NCBI GenBank assembly: GCA_903853895.1
Contig: CAINUX010000197.1
Coordinates: 1 to 64,000 of the forward strand
DNA length: 64,000 nt
Source: an uncultured beta proteobacterium
Lineage (GTDB): Bacteria; Pseudomonadota; Gammaproteobacteria; Burkholderiales; Burkholderiaceae_C
Direction of reading: 5' to 3'
Both the position numbers and the translations under genes were made by a program. This document shows positions 49,816 to 59,825 of this stretch, one piece after another; the stretch's first letter is position 1; each line of letters opens with the position of its first letter. The notes beneath the pieces were generated by a model. It saw only the letters and a program-made list of their open reading frames with translations. It did not search any database and was not told where the DNA came from.

Positions 49816-49857
49816 TTTTATCAATTTAAGTATTCCGGAAATTTGAGGACGGCCCGG

Positions 49858-51219
49858 TTACCGCAGCAAACGCGTCACATCGTTCACAATAGCCACTGAC
49901 ATCATCATCAGCAAAACAACCAACCCAAATTTTTGCAGCCGTTCGGTCCACGACTGCGACACAGGCTTACCGGAAATCGCCTCCCAAAGATAATACATCA
50001 GGTGCCCTCCATCGAGGATAGGCAACGGCAGCAGGTTGAGAACCCCCAGACTGACACTCATCAGCGCAAGGAATACGAGAAACTGTGTCAGGCCCATCGC
50101 AGCAGACTTTCCCGCATAGTCGGCAATGGTGATGGGGCCGCTCAGGTTATCTAGCGACGCGATGCCCGTCACAATCTGCCCCAATACCCGCAAGGTCAAA
50201 GCAGAGGTTTCCCAGGTCCGCACTACGGCCCTTTCCATCCCTTCCCAAAGACCATAGCGCACCATCGCCATGGCGGGCGGTGCACCAATCATGGCACCGA
50301 CCCGGCCGATTGATTCTTTGCCGTCATGCTCCAGCTTGGGAGACACGGTGACGGAAAGGCGAGTGCCAGAGCGATCCACCAGCCAGGCCTGCTTTCCTGG
50401 GGTGCCACTTTGGCCGGACGATCGAATCAAGGCGCGTAACTGCCCAGCGTCGACAATATCCGCCTGATCTACCCGCAACACCAGGTCATTCGTCTGTAGC
50501 TGCGCTTGGGCCGCCGCTCCATCGGGCAATACAGAACCCAGTCGCGCCGGGGAAAAAGGTGCCACGATGCCAATTTGCTGAAACAATTGGGCATCTGCGC
50601 TGCGTGCGTCAACACCCCTCAACTTCAAAAGGACGGATTGCGGGCGGGATTCACGCGACGTCGTAAAGACCAGCTGCACATTGTGCTGCTCTATGGCACC
50701 CCGCGCCAGCCACCAGCGCAAACCCTCAAAAGACTGAACCTCTTCAAGTGGTTCTCCCTCAAAGCCGGCCCGCTGAACGTGCTCGCCACCCGAGAAACCT
50801 GCTGCTGCGAGGACAGAGTCAGTTGCTGGCGTACCGACAATGGCTTGAGGCAGCTCCATGCCGGTCCAATGGACGCTGCTGTACAGGGCGACGGCCAGGA
50901 TGAGGTTGGCAAGTGGGCCGGCAAGAACAATCGCAGCTTTGCCCCGCAGTGGCTGGGCGTCAAACGCCGCGGCGAGCTCATGCGGTTCGACTGGAACTTC
51001 GCGCGCATCCAGCATCTTTACATATCCTCCCAAGGGAATCATGCCCAACACAAATTCCGTTCCAGACCTCGTCGATGTCCAGCCCCACAGCCGCGGACCA
51101 AATCCCACCGAAAAGCGCAAGACCTTGACACCGTACAAACGCGCCACAAAAAAATGCCCAAGCTCGTGCACAGCGACCAGCACGGCAATGGCGACAACAA
51201 AGGCAACCAGCGTCAGCAT
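49858..51219 (-). CDS. rseP: site-2 metalloprotease RseP
   Basis: A 453-residue membrane zinc protease that cleaves anti-sigma factor RseA and remnant signal peptides. The HELGH motif is at residues 18-22 in the first helix, two PDZ-type regions lie at about 120-300, and the LDG motif is in NLLPLPILDGGHLMYY. I chose the ATG at 51219, which has AGGG eight bases upstream. Confidence 0.95.
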   Translation of the reverse strand: MLTLVAFVVAIAVLVAVHELGHFFVARLYGVKVLRFSVGFGPRLWGWTSTRSGTEFVLGMIPLGGYVKMLDAREVPVEPHELAAAFDAQPLRGKAAIVLAGPLANLILAVALYSSVHWTGMELPQAIVGTPATDSVLAAAGFSGGEHVQRAGFEGEPLEEVQSFEGLRWWLARGAIEQHNVQLVFTTSRESRPQSVLLKLRGVDARSADAQLFQQIGIVAPFSPARLGSVLPDGAAAQAQLQTNDLVLRVDQADIVDAGQLRALIRSSGQSGTPGKQAWLVDRSGTRLSVTVSPKLEHDGKESIGRVGAMIGAPPAMAMVRYGLWEGMERAVVRTWETSALTLRVLGQIVTGIASLDNLSGPITIADYAGKSAAMGLTQFLVFLALMSVSLGVLNLLPLPILDGGHLMYYLWEAISGKPVSQSWTERLQKFGLVVLLMMMSVAIVNDVTRLLR

Positions 51220-51240
51220 GCAGAAACCCTGCCGCAATAA

Positions 51241-52440
51241 TTAAGCATGCAAATGCGAAATCGCGACTTCTGCAGCCTGCCGAGACTGCAGATCCAACGC
51301 CAATAAATCGTCCAACGAACCCGGAGGTTGTGGCGCTATGGAATTCAAGGTTTGCGTATTGACGTGGTGAATCTGGTCATACCGGATTTTGCGTGCCAAG
51401 AATGCCGCGACGGCCACCTCGTTTGCGGCATTCAACACGGCCGTCGTCCCCGGGGGTGCCTTTAGAACGACCCAGGCCAGGTCAATACCGGGAAAGCGTT
51501 TCCTGTGGTCGTCAGTTGCCAGAGATTCAAAGGTCAATCCCGTCATCGTAGAGAAATCCAGCGCGGCTGCGCCAGAGCTGATGCGCTCTGGCCACGACAG
51601 GCCGTAGGCTATGGGGCCCCGCATGTCCGGTGTGCCCAATTGCGCTACAACGGAATGGTCCACATACTGGACCATAGAATGGATGACACTTTGCGGGTGA
51701 ACAACCACCTGAATCTGCTCAGGTGCAACGCCAAACAGAAACTTGGCCTCGATGACCTCCAGGGCCTTGTTCATCATGGTTGCGGAATCCACCGAGATTT
51801 TGCGTCCCATGACCCAGTTGGGATGGGCGCAAGCCTCTTCAGGAGTCACGCCTCGCAATGTCATTGGATCCCGGGTTCGAAATGGACCACCGGATGCGGT
51901 GAGTATGATTTTGTCAATGCGCGTGCCCCAATCCTTCGGGTCCTGAGGAAGGGACTGAAAGACCGCGGAATGCTCACTGTCAATGGGCAACAAGGTGGCA
52001 CCACCCGCTGCCACCGTATCCATGAACAGTTGCCCACCCACTACCAGGGCCTCTTTGTTGGCCAACAAAAGACGCTTGCCAGACTGCGCTGCCGCAAGGC
52101 ACGGCGCAAGCCCCGCGGCGCCCACAATAGCCGCCATGACCGTGTCCGCCAGTTCGTGCCCAGCCACCATGGCAATAGCGCTACTGCCCCACAAAACCCG
52201 GGTGGACAGCCCGGCGCTACTACACGCCTGCTGAAGCTGCAACCCATGCGGTTCGCTGGCCATCACGGCAAAAACGGGCTTGTGCAGCGCGCACTGGGCC
52301 AGCATGGTCTTCACACTGGTGGCTGCGGTCAGGGCGAACACTTCAAAACGCTGCGGATGATGCGTTATGACATCAAGGGTATTGACGCCAATCGAGCCGG
52401 TCGACCCCAGGACGACTACGCGGGACTTCGCTGCATTCAT
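51241..52440 (-). CDS. dxr: 1-deoxy-D-xylulose 5-phosphate reductoisomerase
   Basis: A 399-residue enzyme of the non-mevalonate isoprenoid pathway. NADPH-binding VVLGSTGSIGVNTLDVI, metal-binding LLPIDSEHSAVFQSL and the substrate region SATMMNKALEVIEAKFLF are intact. Its ATG overlaps the cdsA stop by four bases. It supplies the isoprenoid units that UppS, two genes upstream, elongates. Confidence 0.97.
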   Translation of the reverse strand: MNAAKSRVVVLGSTGSIGVNTLDVITHHPQRFEVFALTAATSVKTMLAQCALHKPVFAVMASEPHGLQLQQACSSAGLSTRVLWGSSAIAMVAGHELADTVMAAIVGAAGLAPCLAAAQSGKRLLLANKEALVVGGQLFMDTVAAGGATLLPIDSEHSAVFQSLPQDPKDWGTRIDKIILTASGGPFRTRDPMTLRGVTPEEACAHPNWVMGRKISVDSATMMNKALEVIEAKFLFGVAPEQIQVVVHPQSVIHSMVQYVDHSVVAQLGTPDMRGPIAYGLSWPERISSGAAALDFSTMTGLTFESLATDDHRKRFPGIDLAWVVLKAPPGTTAVLNAANEVAVAAFLARKIRYDQIHHVNTQTLNSIAPQPPGSLDDLLALDLQSRQAAEVAISHLHA

Positions 52441-53282
52441 AGCGTACCCAACATCATCGCCAGCGGAAGTATCGGAAGCAACGCATCCACCCGATCCAGC
52501 ACACCGCCATGCCCAGGCAACAGACCACTGCTGTCCTTGACACCGGCGCTGCGCTTAAAGAGAGACTCAACCAAGTCGCCAACGATACTCATCGCGGAGA
52601 GAAACAAAACGGCCAGCACCATGAACGCCAGGTTCACGTTACCCAGGCGCGTATAGACGCTGGCAACACCCATAAACATAGAAACATCCAGGCTACGCCA
52701 CACAAAGGCGCAGACTATGACGCCCATCATTCCGCCCAAGGCCCCCTCCCACGTTTTACCGGGACTAATAGATGGTGCCAACTTGCGGGAAAAGAATCTT
52801 CCGCCCAATGCCCTACCAAAAAAATAGGCAAATATGTCGGCAACCCACACCAGCACCAATACGGAAAAGAGAAAATTTACCCCAATCATCCGAGCCTGGG
52901 TCACCGCTACCCAGGCTGCCCAGAGAGCGCCCAGGCCGCCTGCCAGGCGCAAGGATCGGGGCACATTGGACCAGACCCCGACGCCACCATACAAAAGCCA
53001 CGCGCCCAAAATGACCCACGCGCCGCCGACAATCACCCAGAGCGTGTGCAAAGGCATGGAGAGGAGCCCCGCATACCACGACAGAACGCACAACAGCGCA
53101 CAGAAGCCGCCCACCATGAGCGAGACCAACGGACCACACTGGTTCAAGCGCGCCCACTCCCAGGCTGCCGCTGCAATTAGGACCAGCGCCACCACGGCGA
53201 AGACCTCTGAACGGTGGTAGAAAACTGCGGGCAGCAAAACCGCCAGCATCAAGAGTGCAGTGATAACGCGTTGCTTCAGCAT
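52437..53282 (-). CDS. cdsA: phosphatidate cytidylyltransferase CdsA
   Basis: A 281-residue inner-membrane enzyme that makes CDP-diacylglycerol for phospholipids. About eight hydrophobic segments are present, and the family signature SLFKRSAGVKDSSGLLPGHG (with the adjacent DR) stands near the C-terminus. It starts 21 bases after uppS. Confidence 0.95.
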   Translation of the reverse strand: MLKQRVITALLMLAVLLPAVFYHRSEVFAVVALVLIAAAAWEWARLNQCGPLVSLMVGGFCALLCVLSWYAGLLSMPLHTLWVIVGGAWVILGAWLLYGGVGVWSNVPRSLRLAGGLGALWAAWVAVTQARMIGVNFLFSVLVLVWVADIFAYFFGRALGGRFFSRKLAPSISPGKTWEGALGGMMGVIVCAFVWRSLDVSMFMGVASVYTRLGNVNLAFMVLAVLFLSAMSIVGDLVESLFKRSAGVKDSSGLLPGHGGVLDRVDALLPILPLAMMLGTL

Positions 53283-53303
53283 GGGATGTCCTCTTTAGGC
53301 GCG

Positions 53304-54020
53304 CTAAGCAGCCGGGTCTGAAAGCTGGTCAGAGGTCTTGCCAAATCGACGCTCTCGTCTTCCATACTCCAGCAAAGCGACGTCCAATGCGGCCTCGTCA
53401 AAGTCGGGCCAGAGTAGTTCACTGAAATAAAGCTCAGAGTACGCCGCCTGCCACAACAGAAAGTTACTCAGACGCATCTCATTGCCGGTCCGAATCAACA
53501 AGTCCGGGTCCGCACAGTGGGCCAATGACAACGCTCCCGACAGCGATTGTTCGGTAATGGGCTCGCCAGTTGCAGCCAGACGCGCCGCCGCCGATGCAAT
53601 GTCCCAACGCCCTCCATAATTGAAGCAGACATTGAGAGTCAGCTCTGTGTTGCTCGCGGTTGCCGCCTCGGCTTCTTCCAGCCCCCGTCTAACCCGCACA
53701 GACAGATTTTCACGCGCGCCCACAAACCGCAAGCGAACACCATCGCGTTGTAGCTTCGGGACTTCTCTGGACAAGGCCATTGCCAGAATATCCATCAAGC
53801 CCGAAACCTCTTCAGCTGGACGATTCCAGTTTTCAGAGGAGAACGCAAAGACTGTCAACGCCTCAATGCCGCGCTCCGGGCACGCTCTGACGATGCGCTT
53901 GAGGGTATCCACACCCTGCTTATGGCCTGCGATACGAGGCATAAAACGCCTGGAAGCCCATCTGCCATTTCCGTCCATGACAATGGCGATATGGCGTGGC
54001 ACGGAAACCTGTTCTGCCAT
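53304..54020 (-). CDS. uppS: undecaprenyl diphosphate synthase
   Basis: A 238-residue cis-prenyltransferase that makes the lipid carrier of cell-wall synthesis. HIAIVMDGNGRWASRR (catalytic Asp) and the C-terminal RTGNEMRLSNFLLWQAAYSE region with TELYF-type SELYFSELLWPDF are present. Length is typical. It follows frr by 31 bases. Confidence 0.96.
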   Translation of the reverse strand: MAEQVSVPRHIAIVMDGNGRWASRRFMPRIAGHKQGVDTLKRIVRACPERGIEALTVFAFSSENWNRPAEEVSGLMDILAMALSREVPKLQRDGVRLRFVGARENLSVRVRRGLEEAEAATASNTELTLNVCFNYGGRWDIASAAARLAATGEPITEQSLSGALSLAHCADPDLLIRTGNEMRLSNFLLWQAAYSELYFSELLWPDFDEAALDVALLEYGRRERRFGKTSDQLSDPAA

Positions 54021-54051
54021 AAGGGGCCGCTCAATTCAGATATGGGGTTAA

Positions 54052-54612
54052 TCAAACCGCCATGATGTCGTGTTCTTTGGAAGCAATCAGACGATCGACT
54101 TCCACAATGTGCCGATCAGTCAACTTCTGGATTTCCGCCTCTGATCGTTTTTGATCGTCTTCGGACGCCATTTTTTCCTTCACCAATTTCTTCACGGCTT
54201 CATTGGCGTCGCGCCGCAAATTGCGCACCGCGATCTTTGCATTTTCACCTTCTCCGCGAACGACCTTGGTCAACTCGCGCCGGCGCTCTTCTGTCATCAC
54301 CGGCATGGGTACACGAATCAGATCCCCCATGCTCGATGGGTTGAGCCCCAGATCACTATCGCGAATGGCCTTTTCAATTTTGGCGCCCATGCCTTTTTCC
54401 CACGGCTGCACGCTGATGGTGCGGGCATCGAGCAGGGAAAGATTGGCAACCTGACTCAGGGGCAACATGGCCCCATAGTAGTCAACATGAACGGTATCCA
54501 GCAAGGCCGGATTGGCACGCCCCGTGCGAATTTTTGTCAAGTTATGCTTGAAAGCCTCGATGGACTGATCCATTTTGCCATCCAGCGTCCTTTTGATCTC
54601 TTCAATTGCCAT
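54052..54612 (-). CDS. frr: ribosome recycling factor
   Basis: A 186-residue two-domain factor that splits post-termination ribosomes with [21 protein letters not shown] and the C-terminal three-helix bundle ending in HDIMAV are typical. It lies 46 bases downstream of pyrH. Confidence 0.97.
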   Translation of the reverse strand: MAIEEIKRTLDGKMDQSIEAFKHNLTKIRTGRANPALLDTVHVDYYGAMLPLSQVANLSLLDARTISVQPWEKGMGAKIEKAIRDSDLGLNPSSMGDLIRVPMPVMTEERRRELTKVVRGEGENAKIAVRNLRRDANEAVKKLVKEKMASEDDQKRSEAEIQKLTDRHIVEVDRLIASKEHDIMAV

Positions 54613-54658
54613 CGTTCATTCTCCGCTCGTCAAACCCATAGAAAAAACAGTAAGGCAC

Positions 54659-55381
54659 TCAGACGTGGACTAGCGTGCCTTCGTCTTCACCCATGACGAC
54701 GCGTTTCAGCGCACCATGTTTGAAGATCGAAAACACCTTGATGGGAAGCTTCTGGTCCCGGCACAGTGCAAAAGCAGCGGCATCCATGATTCCAAGATTT
54801 TGTGACATCGCATCATTGAATGTAATCTTGGAATAACGGGTGGCTTGGGGATCTTTCTTGGGGTCCGCGGTATAGACGCCATCCACCTTGGTCGCCTTGA
54901 GGACGATTTCTGCCCCGATTTCCGCTCCGCGCAATGCTGCTGCAGTATCCGTTGTAAAGAACGGGTTGCCCGTACCCGCTGCAAAGATTACAACCTTGCC
55001 CTCTTCCAGATACTGCAAGGCCTTGGGGCGCACGTATGGCTCGACAACCTGCTCAATTCCAATGGCTGACATCACCCGGGCGATCAACCCAGCCTTGTTC
55101 ATGGTATCGCCCAACGCCAGCGCATTCATCACCGTGGCCAGCATGCCCATGTAGTCCGCCGTGGCACGGTCCATTCCGACAGAGCCACCGGCCACCCCAC
55201 GAAAAATGTTCCCTCCACCAATGACCACCGCAACCTCCACACCCAAACGGGTCACCTCAGCAATTTCATCGACCATCCGCACGATGGTGTCGCGATTTAT
55301 GCCGAATTGGTCGTCACCCATCAAGGCCTCTCCCGACAACTTCAGCAATATGCGTTTGTAGGCAGGCTTATCTTGGCTCAT
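54659..55381 (-). CDS. pyrH: uridylate kinase
   Basis: A 240-residue UMP kinase of the amino-acid kinase fold. [27 protein letters not shown] and the [16 protein letters not shown] segment are conserved. I chose the ATG at 55381; the frame extends seven codons further upstream without family similarity. It follows tsf by 51 bases in the conserved rpsB-tsf-pyrH-frr order. Confidence 0.97.
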   Translation of the reverse strand: MSQDKPAYKRILLKLSGEALMGDDQFGINRDTIVRMVDEIAEVTRLGVEVAVVIGGGNIFRGVAGGSVGMDRATADYMGMLATVMNALALGDTMNKAGLIARVMSAIGIEQVVEPYVRPKALQYLEEGKVVIFAAGTGNPFFTTDTAAALRGAEIGAEIVLKATKVDGVYTADPKKDPQATRYSKITFNDAMSQNLGIMDAAAFALCRDQKLPIKVFSIFKHGALKRVVMGEDEGTLVHV

Positions 55382-55432
55382 GGGTGACTCCGTGTATTGC
55401 AAGTGGACAGTATGGTGCCGTGAAGCCGCAGA

Positions 55433-56356
55433 TCAGCCGGCTTGCTGAGCAGCCGCGACTTGCGCTGCAACCTCTGCAGCAAAGTCATCGACTTTTTTCT
55501 CAATGCCTTCACCGACTACGTACATGGTGAATGCCTTCACGGTGGTTCCTGCGCCTTTCAGCATCTGCTCTACGGTTTGCTTGTCGTTCTTGACAAACGT
55601 CTGGTTGAACAGCGAGACCTCTTTAAGGTACTTCTGCACGCCGCCGTCAATACGCTTGGCAACGATTTCAGCTGACTGTACCGGCTTGCCAGCAGCAGTG
55701 GCAACAGCGGCGTCTTCAGCGGCCTTGGCGGCAGCCACCGAACGCTCGCGCTCCACCAACTCAGCAGGCACGTCGTTGCTGGTCAACGCAACAGGCTTCA
55801 TAGCGGCAACATGCATGGCAACGTCCTTGGCGGCAACAGCATCACCTTCAAACTCAACCACTACACCGATACGAGTACCGTGCAGGTAAGACGCCAACTG
55901 TGATCCAGTTGCAAAACGCTTGAAACGACGGAAGGTCATGTTTTCACCGATCTTGCCGATCAGGCCCTTGCGCACATCTTCCAGTGTGGGGCCGAATCCG
56001 TCTTGCTCATAGGCCAGCAGCCCCAGTGCAGCCACGTCCGTGGGGTTGTGTTTGGCAACCAGGCCAACGGCCGCGTTAGCCAGACCCAGGAAGCTGTCAT
56101 TCTTGGTCACGAAGTCGGTTTCGCAGTTGACTTCGAGCATGGCACCCACGGTACCATCCATGCAGCTCACCACAACACCTTCGGCGGTGATACGGGCCGC
56201 TGCTTTGCCAGCCTTGCTACCCAGTTTGACGCGCAACAACTCTTCAGCCTTGACCATATCGCCTTCGGCTTCGGTCAACGCCCTCTTGCACTCCATCATG
56301 GGAGCATCAGTTTTTCCACGCAGTTCAGCAACCATGCTTGCGGTAATTGCAGCCAT
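55433..56356 (-). CDS. tsf: translation elongation factor Ts
   Basis: A 307-residue nucleotide-exchange factor for EF-Tu. The N-terminal UBA-like domain has [20 protein letters not shown], the core contains [14 protein letters not shown], and an elongated C-terminal part follows. It is separated from rpsB by a hairpin that may attenuate. Confidence 0.97.
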   Translation of the reverse strand: MAAITASMVAELRGKTDAPMMECKRALTEAEGDMVKAEELLRVKLGSKAGKAAARITAEGVVVSCMDGTVGAMLEVNCETDFVTKNDSFLGLANAAVGLVAKHNPTDVAALGLLAYEQDGFGPTLEDVRKGLIGKIGENMTFRRFKRFATGSQLASYLHGTRIGVVVEFEGDAVAAKDVAMHVAAMKPVALTSNDVPAELVERERSVAAAKAAEDAAVATAAGKPVQSAEIVAKRIDGGVQKYLKEVSLFNQTFVKNDKQTVEQMLKGAGTTVKAFTMYVVGEGIEKKVDDFAAEVAAQVAAAQQAG

Positions 56357-56397
56357 TTTGTTTCTCCGTTATCAGTTCAATAGTTTAATAAAAGGCT

Positions 56398-56428
56398 AAA
56401 AAAAAGGGGCAACGAAGCCCCCTTTTTC
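56398..56428 (-). terminator. terminator or attenuator between rpsB and tsf
   Basis: On the minus strand an A/G-rich arm, a TTCG-containing loop and GCCCC followed by eight T form a strong terminator-like hairpin. It stands in the short rpsB-tsf gap, so it probably lets part of the transcripts continue, lowering tsf relative to rpsB. Confidence 0.75.
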
Positions 56429-56441
56429 GGGCAAAAAAACT

Positions 56442-57194
56442 TCACGCAGAAGCTTCATTCACCTCAACAAACTCGTCGCCAGTCTCGGCTGCAACAGCCT
56501 TAACCACATCGTCCATGGCGTTCGCACGGCCTTCGAGAATGGCGTCTGCAATGCCGCGGGCATACAAAGTAACTGCCTTGGAAGAGTCATCATTGCCAGG
56601 AATAACGTAGTCAATACCTTCTGGCGAGTGGTTGGAGTCAACCACACCGATCAAAGGAATGCCCAGTTTGCGTGCTTCAGCAATGGCAATCTTGTGATAG
56701 CCAACATCGATCACAAAAATCGCGTCTGGCAGGGTTGCCATATCCTGAATGCCACCAATGTCTTTTTCCAGCTTGGCCAGCTCACGAGCGAACATCAACT
56801 GCTCTTTCTTACTCATGCTGTCCAGACCGGTTTCTTGCTGGGCTTTCATCTCTTTCAGGCGCTTGATAGACGTCTTGACCGTCTTGAAATTTGTCAACAT
56901 GCCGCCCAACCAACGCTGATCCACAAAAGGAACACCCGCGCGTTTTGCCTCTTCAGCCACAGTCTCGCGTGCCTGGCGCTTGGTGCCAACCATCAAAATG
57001 GTGCCGCGCTTGGCCGATAATTGGCGGACAAATTTGGCCGCGTCCTGGAACATCGGCAAAGACTTTTCCAGGTTGATAATGTGGATTTTGTTGCGATGGC
57101 CGAAAATAAACGGGGCCATCTTGGGGTTCCAGAAGCGGGTTTGATGTCCAAAATGAACGCCGGCTTCCAGCATTTCGCGCATTGTTACTGCCAT
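56442..57194 (-). CDS. rpsB: 30S ribosomal protein S2
   Basis: A 250-residue protein of the small ribosomal subunit. [20 protein letters not shown], the coiled-coil region and [19 protein letters not shown] plus [20 protein letters not shown] are family signatures. It is the first gene of the long rpsB to rnhB cluster. In several proteobacteria S2 autoregulates the rpsB-tsf transcript through its leader. Confidence 0.97.
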   Translation of the reverse strand: MAVTMREMLEAGVHFGHQTRFWNPKMAPFIFGHRNKIHIINLEKSLPMFQDAAKFVRQLSAKRGTILMVGTKRQARETVAEEAKRAGVPFVDQRWLGGMLTNFKTVKTSIKRLKEMKAQQETGLDSMSKKEQLMFARELAKLEKDIGGIQDMATLPDAIFVIDVGYHKIAIAEARKLGIPLIGVVDSNHSPEGIDYVIPGNDDSSKAVTLYARGIADAILEGRANAMDDVVKAVAAETGDEFVEVNEASA

Positions 57195-57496
57195 AAATTA
57201 CTCCAAAGGTTAGGTCTAAAATCCTGTCCCCTTATCGCCACCCATGAGCAATAGCCATATGGATAGAAACACCTTGACGGGACGGATTTGCGATTTACTC
57301 GCCAACAGGCAAATGCACCATTAGCAAAGCCGTTCAAGTATAACATGGCAGCCGACCACCTCCTTACTGTGGTGGAGACGCCGATTCAAGCGTGTTTTCC
57401 GCTGACAATGCGCTTGCATAAGTACTGGGGCACCACCCATCACTTAGTCGGATTGGGTTCGACGCCAAATTGTGTAGTGCGCAGGAAGGAGTTGCC
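57195..57496. promoter_or_regulatory. divergent promoter region and rpsB leader
   Basis: About 300 bases without a gene. On the minus strand TGT-TATACT, an extended -10 (hexamer 57342-57337), should drive rpsB with a leader of about 135 bases before the start codon. No good -35 was found, and the opposite strand shows no clear promoter for the MBL-fold gene, whose ribosome site (AAGGAG) is at 57486-57491. Confidence 0.55.
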
Positions 57497-58384
57497 ATGA
57501 AGGTCAGATTCTGGGGGGTTCGCGGATCCATAGCCTCGCCTGGCCCCAAAACCGTTCGCTACGGAGGCAATACGACCTGCATCGAAATTCGTACCGACAA
57601 CAACGAGCTCATTATTTTGGATGCCGGTACGGGTATTTTTCCCCTGTCGCAGACATTGCTTGCCGAATTGCCCGTAACAGCCAACGTCCTGATTACCCAC
57701 TCACACTGGGATCACATCCAAGGCCTGCCCTTCTTCATCCCCAACTTCATTCCCGGCAATACCTTGCGTCTGCACGGGGGTTTCGACCCTGTCTCAGGCA
57801 AGGGAATCGAACAGGTTATGTCGGTTCAACTCCAATACAGCTACTTCCCGGTCCGCGAAGCAGAGATGAAGGCACGCATTGAATACGTCACATTGGTTCC
57901 GGGAGAGTCGGTACAAATCGGCTCGGCCACCGTAACCCCCTGCATGCTCAACCATCCGGTGATCGACTTCGGATACCGTATTGAATGCAACGGCAAGTCC
58001 GTGTTTTTTACCGGTGATCACGAACCCCCATACAACATTTATGCACCTGGCGACGAAGGGTTTGACGAGTACCAAGAGTTTGTCGACGACAAGAATGCAA
58101 TGATTCACGAGGCCATCCGCGGCGTGGACGTATTCATCGCGGACAGCTCCTACACCGACACCGAATACCCGGCAAAGAAAGGATGGGGCCACGGCACGTT
58201 CAGCTCCAGCATTGCGAGCGCCTACCAAACCAAGGCAAAGGTTTTGTATTGCACCCACCATGAACCCACACGCAGTGATGACGCATTGGAAGAGGCCTTC
58301 CAGGCCGCACTCGCGACCAACGCTGCCATCGCTACGGGCATGGACATCCGGCTGGCGCGCGAAGGAGAAACCTACGAATTCTGA
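57497..58384 (+). CDS. metallo-beta-lactamase-fold hydrolase
   Basis: A 295-residue protein starting MKVRFWGVRGSIASPG, a start shared by a widespread MBL subfamily related to phosphodiesterases. The metal-binding motif is ITHSHWDHIQG (residues 66-76), with further ligands in FTGDHEPPYN and THHEPTRSDD. The ATG at 57497 is five bases after AAGGAG. It overlaps the beginning of nnr. Substrate unknown; a cyclic-nucleotide or phosphoester role is possible but unproved. Confidence 0.8.
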   Translation: MKVRFWGVRGSIASPGPKTVRYGGNTTCIEIRTDNNELIILDAGTGIFPLSQTLLAELPVTANVLITHSHWDHIQGLPFFIPNFIPGNTLRLHGGFDPVSGKGIEQVMSVQLQYSYFPVREAEMKARIEYVTLVPGESVQIGSATVTPCMLNHPVIDFGYRIECNGKSVFFTGDHEPPYNIYAPGDEGFDEYQEFVDDKNAMIHEAIRGVDVFIADSSYTDTEYPAKKGWGHGTFSSSIASAYQTKAKVLYCTHHEPTRSDDALEEAFQAALATNAAIATGMDIRLAREGETYEF

Positions 58385-59825
58385 ACGCATCCTAGAAATC
58401 CGCCACAACGGGTCTGCTGGTGCCAGGCTGCTTCACGACTGCGCAGCAACCAGGGAACTGGAGGCATCCTTTGCGGAATCGTTCCGGCCGCACGCTTTGA
58501 TGGAACGAGCAGGACTTGCCGTCGCGAAGCTCGCAATGGCGGTGGCACCGCATGCGCAAGTTGTCTGGATCCCTTGCGGCCCAGGAAACAATGGCGGCGA
58601 CGGATACGAGACTGCAAAGCAGCTCAAACATTGGGGGAAAACCCCGATCGTGACCCGTCTCCAGAACTCCAAAGAACTCCCGAACGACGCCGCCATCGCC
58701 TACCGGGAGGCTGTGACTGCCGGTGTTGTATTTTCCGACACAGTGCCCGAACAGTACGATCTGTGTATTGACGCATTGTTTGGAATCGGCCAGGTCAGGC
58801 ACTTTGATGCCCAGTGCAACGCCTGGATCCAACAGATCAACTCGCGCGTTGCGCCGGTAGTTGCCGTCGACATACCATCCGGACTGGACGCTGATACCGG
58901 AACGGGTGCCCCTCTCTACGTCAGGGCCCATTACACGCTGAGTCTGCTGACACTAAAACCAGGTTTATTCACGGCCGATGGTCGTGGCGCCTGTGGAGAC
59001 ATCTGGTTCAACTCTCTAGGAACCGAGGCTCCCGCACACGCGTGTGCCCAATTGAACCGCCCGTCACACCCTGTTGACCGCGCCCACAATACCCATAAAG
59101 GCAGCTACGGCGATGTTTGTGTCATCGGAGGCAGTTCGAGCATGACCGGTGCGGCTCTGCTGGCGGCACGCGCGGCCCTGCATGGAGGTGCCGGGCGCGT
59201 GTATGTCGGCTTGTTAGCCCCCACCACTACCCATCTGGATAGCGGCCAACCTGAACTGATGTTTCGCGACCCATTGACACTTGCTATTGAATCCATGGCG
59301 GTGGTTGCGGGATGTGGCGGTGGCGATGCCATTCATACGCATTTACCCCGCGTTCTGGCCCAGGCCAAACGCTTGGTGCTAGACGCGGATGCTCTGAATG
59401 CAATTGCCCAAGATGCAACGCTACAAGACCTGTTGGCCGCACGCGCCGCAAACACAACGGTATTGACGCCCCACCCGCTGGAAGCCGCGCGCCTGATGAA
59501 CATGGGCAGCAAAGACATCCAGTCGGATCGGCTCAATCTAGCGCAGACCATGGCAGACCGCTTTGCATGCACGGTGGTACTCAAAGGCTCCGGCACCATC
59601 ATCACCGCACCTGACAAGCTTGCACGCATCAACACAACAGGCAATGCACGATTGGCAACCGCCGGAACTGGTGACGTATTGGCCGGTCTGATAGGTGCTC
59701 GCCTCGCCGCTGGCTCTGGTGCTTTTTCGAGCGCCTGTGAATCGGTCTTTCTGCATGGACAGGTTGCCGATGCGTGGGACTCCAACGCAACCATGACGGC
59801 CCAGGATCTGATTCTGGCAGTCTAA
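58278..59825 (+). CDS. nnr: bifunctional NAD(P)HX epimerase/dehydratase Nnr
   Basis: A repair enzyme for hydrated NAD(P)H. The N-terminal epimerase domain has PCGPGNNGGDGYETAK and VDIPSGLDADTG; the C-terminal ADP-dependent dehydratase has GDVCVIGGSSSMTGAALLAA, LTPHPLEAARL and TAGTGDVLAGLIGA. The start is uncertain. Similarity seems to begin at about 58416 (ARLLHDCAATRELE), but the nearest upstream ATG is at 58278, deep inside the MBL gene, and no GTG or TTG lies between; the next ATG (58500) would remove part of the domain. The stop directly abuts the stop of the convergent RNase R gene. Confidence 0.88.
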   Translation: MTHWKRPSRPHSRPTLPSLRAWTSGWRAKEKPTNSERILEIRHNGSAGARLLHDCAATRELEASFAESFRPHALMERAGLAVAKLAMAVAPHAQVVWIPCGPGNNGGDGYETAKQLKHWGKTPIVTRLQNSKELPNDAAIAYREAVTAGVVFSDTVPEQYDLCIDALFGIGQVRHFDAQCNAWIQQINSRVAPVVAVDIPSGLDADTGTGAPLYVRAHYTLSLLTLKPGLFTADGRGACGDIWFNSLGTEAPAHACAQLNRPSHPVDRAHNTHKGSYGDVCVIGGSSSMTGAALLAARAALHGGAGRVYVGLLAPTTTHLDSGQPELMFRDPLTLAIESMAVVAGCGGGDAIHTHLPRVLAQAKRLVLDADALNAIAQDATLQDLLAARAANTTVLTPHPLEAARLMNMGSKDIQSDRLNLAQTMADRFACTVVLKGSGTIITAPDKLARINTTGNARLATAGTGDVLAGLIGARLAAGSGAFSSACESVFLHGQVADAWDSNATMTAQDLILAV

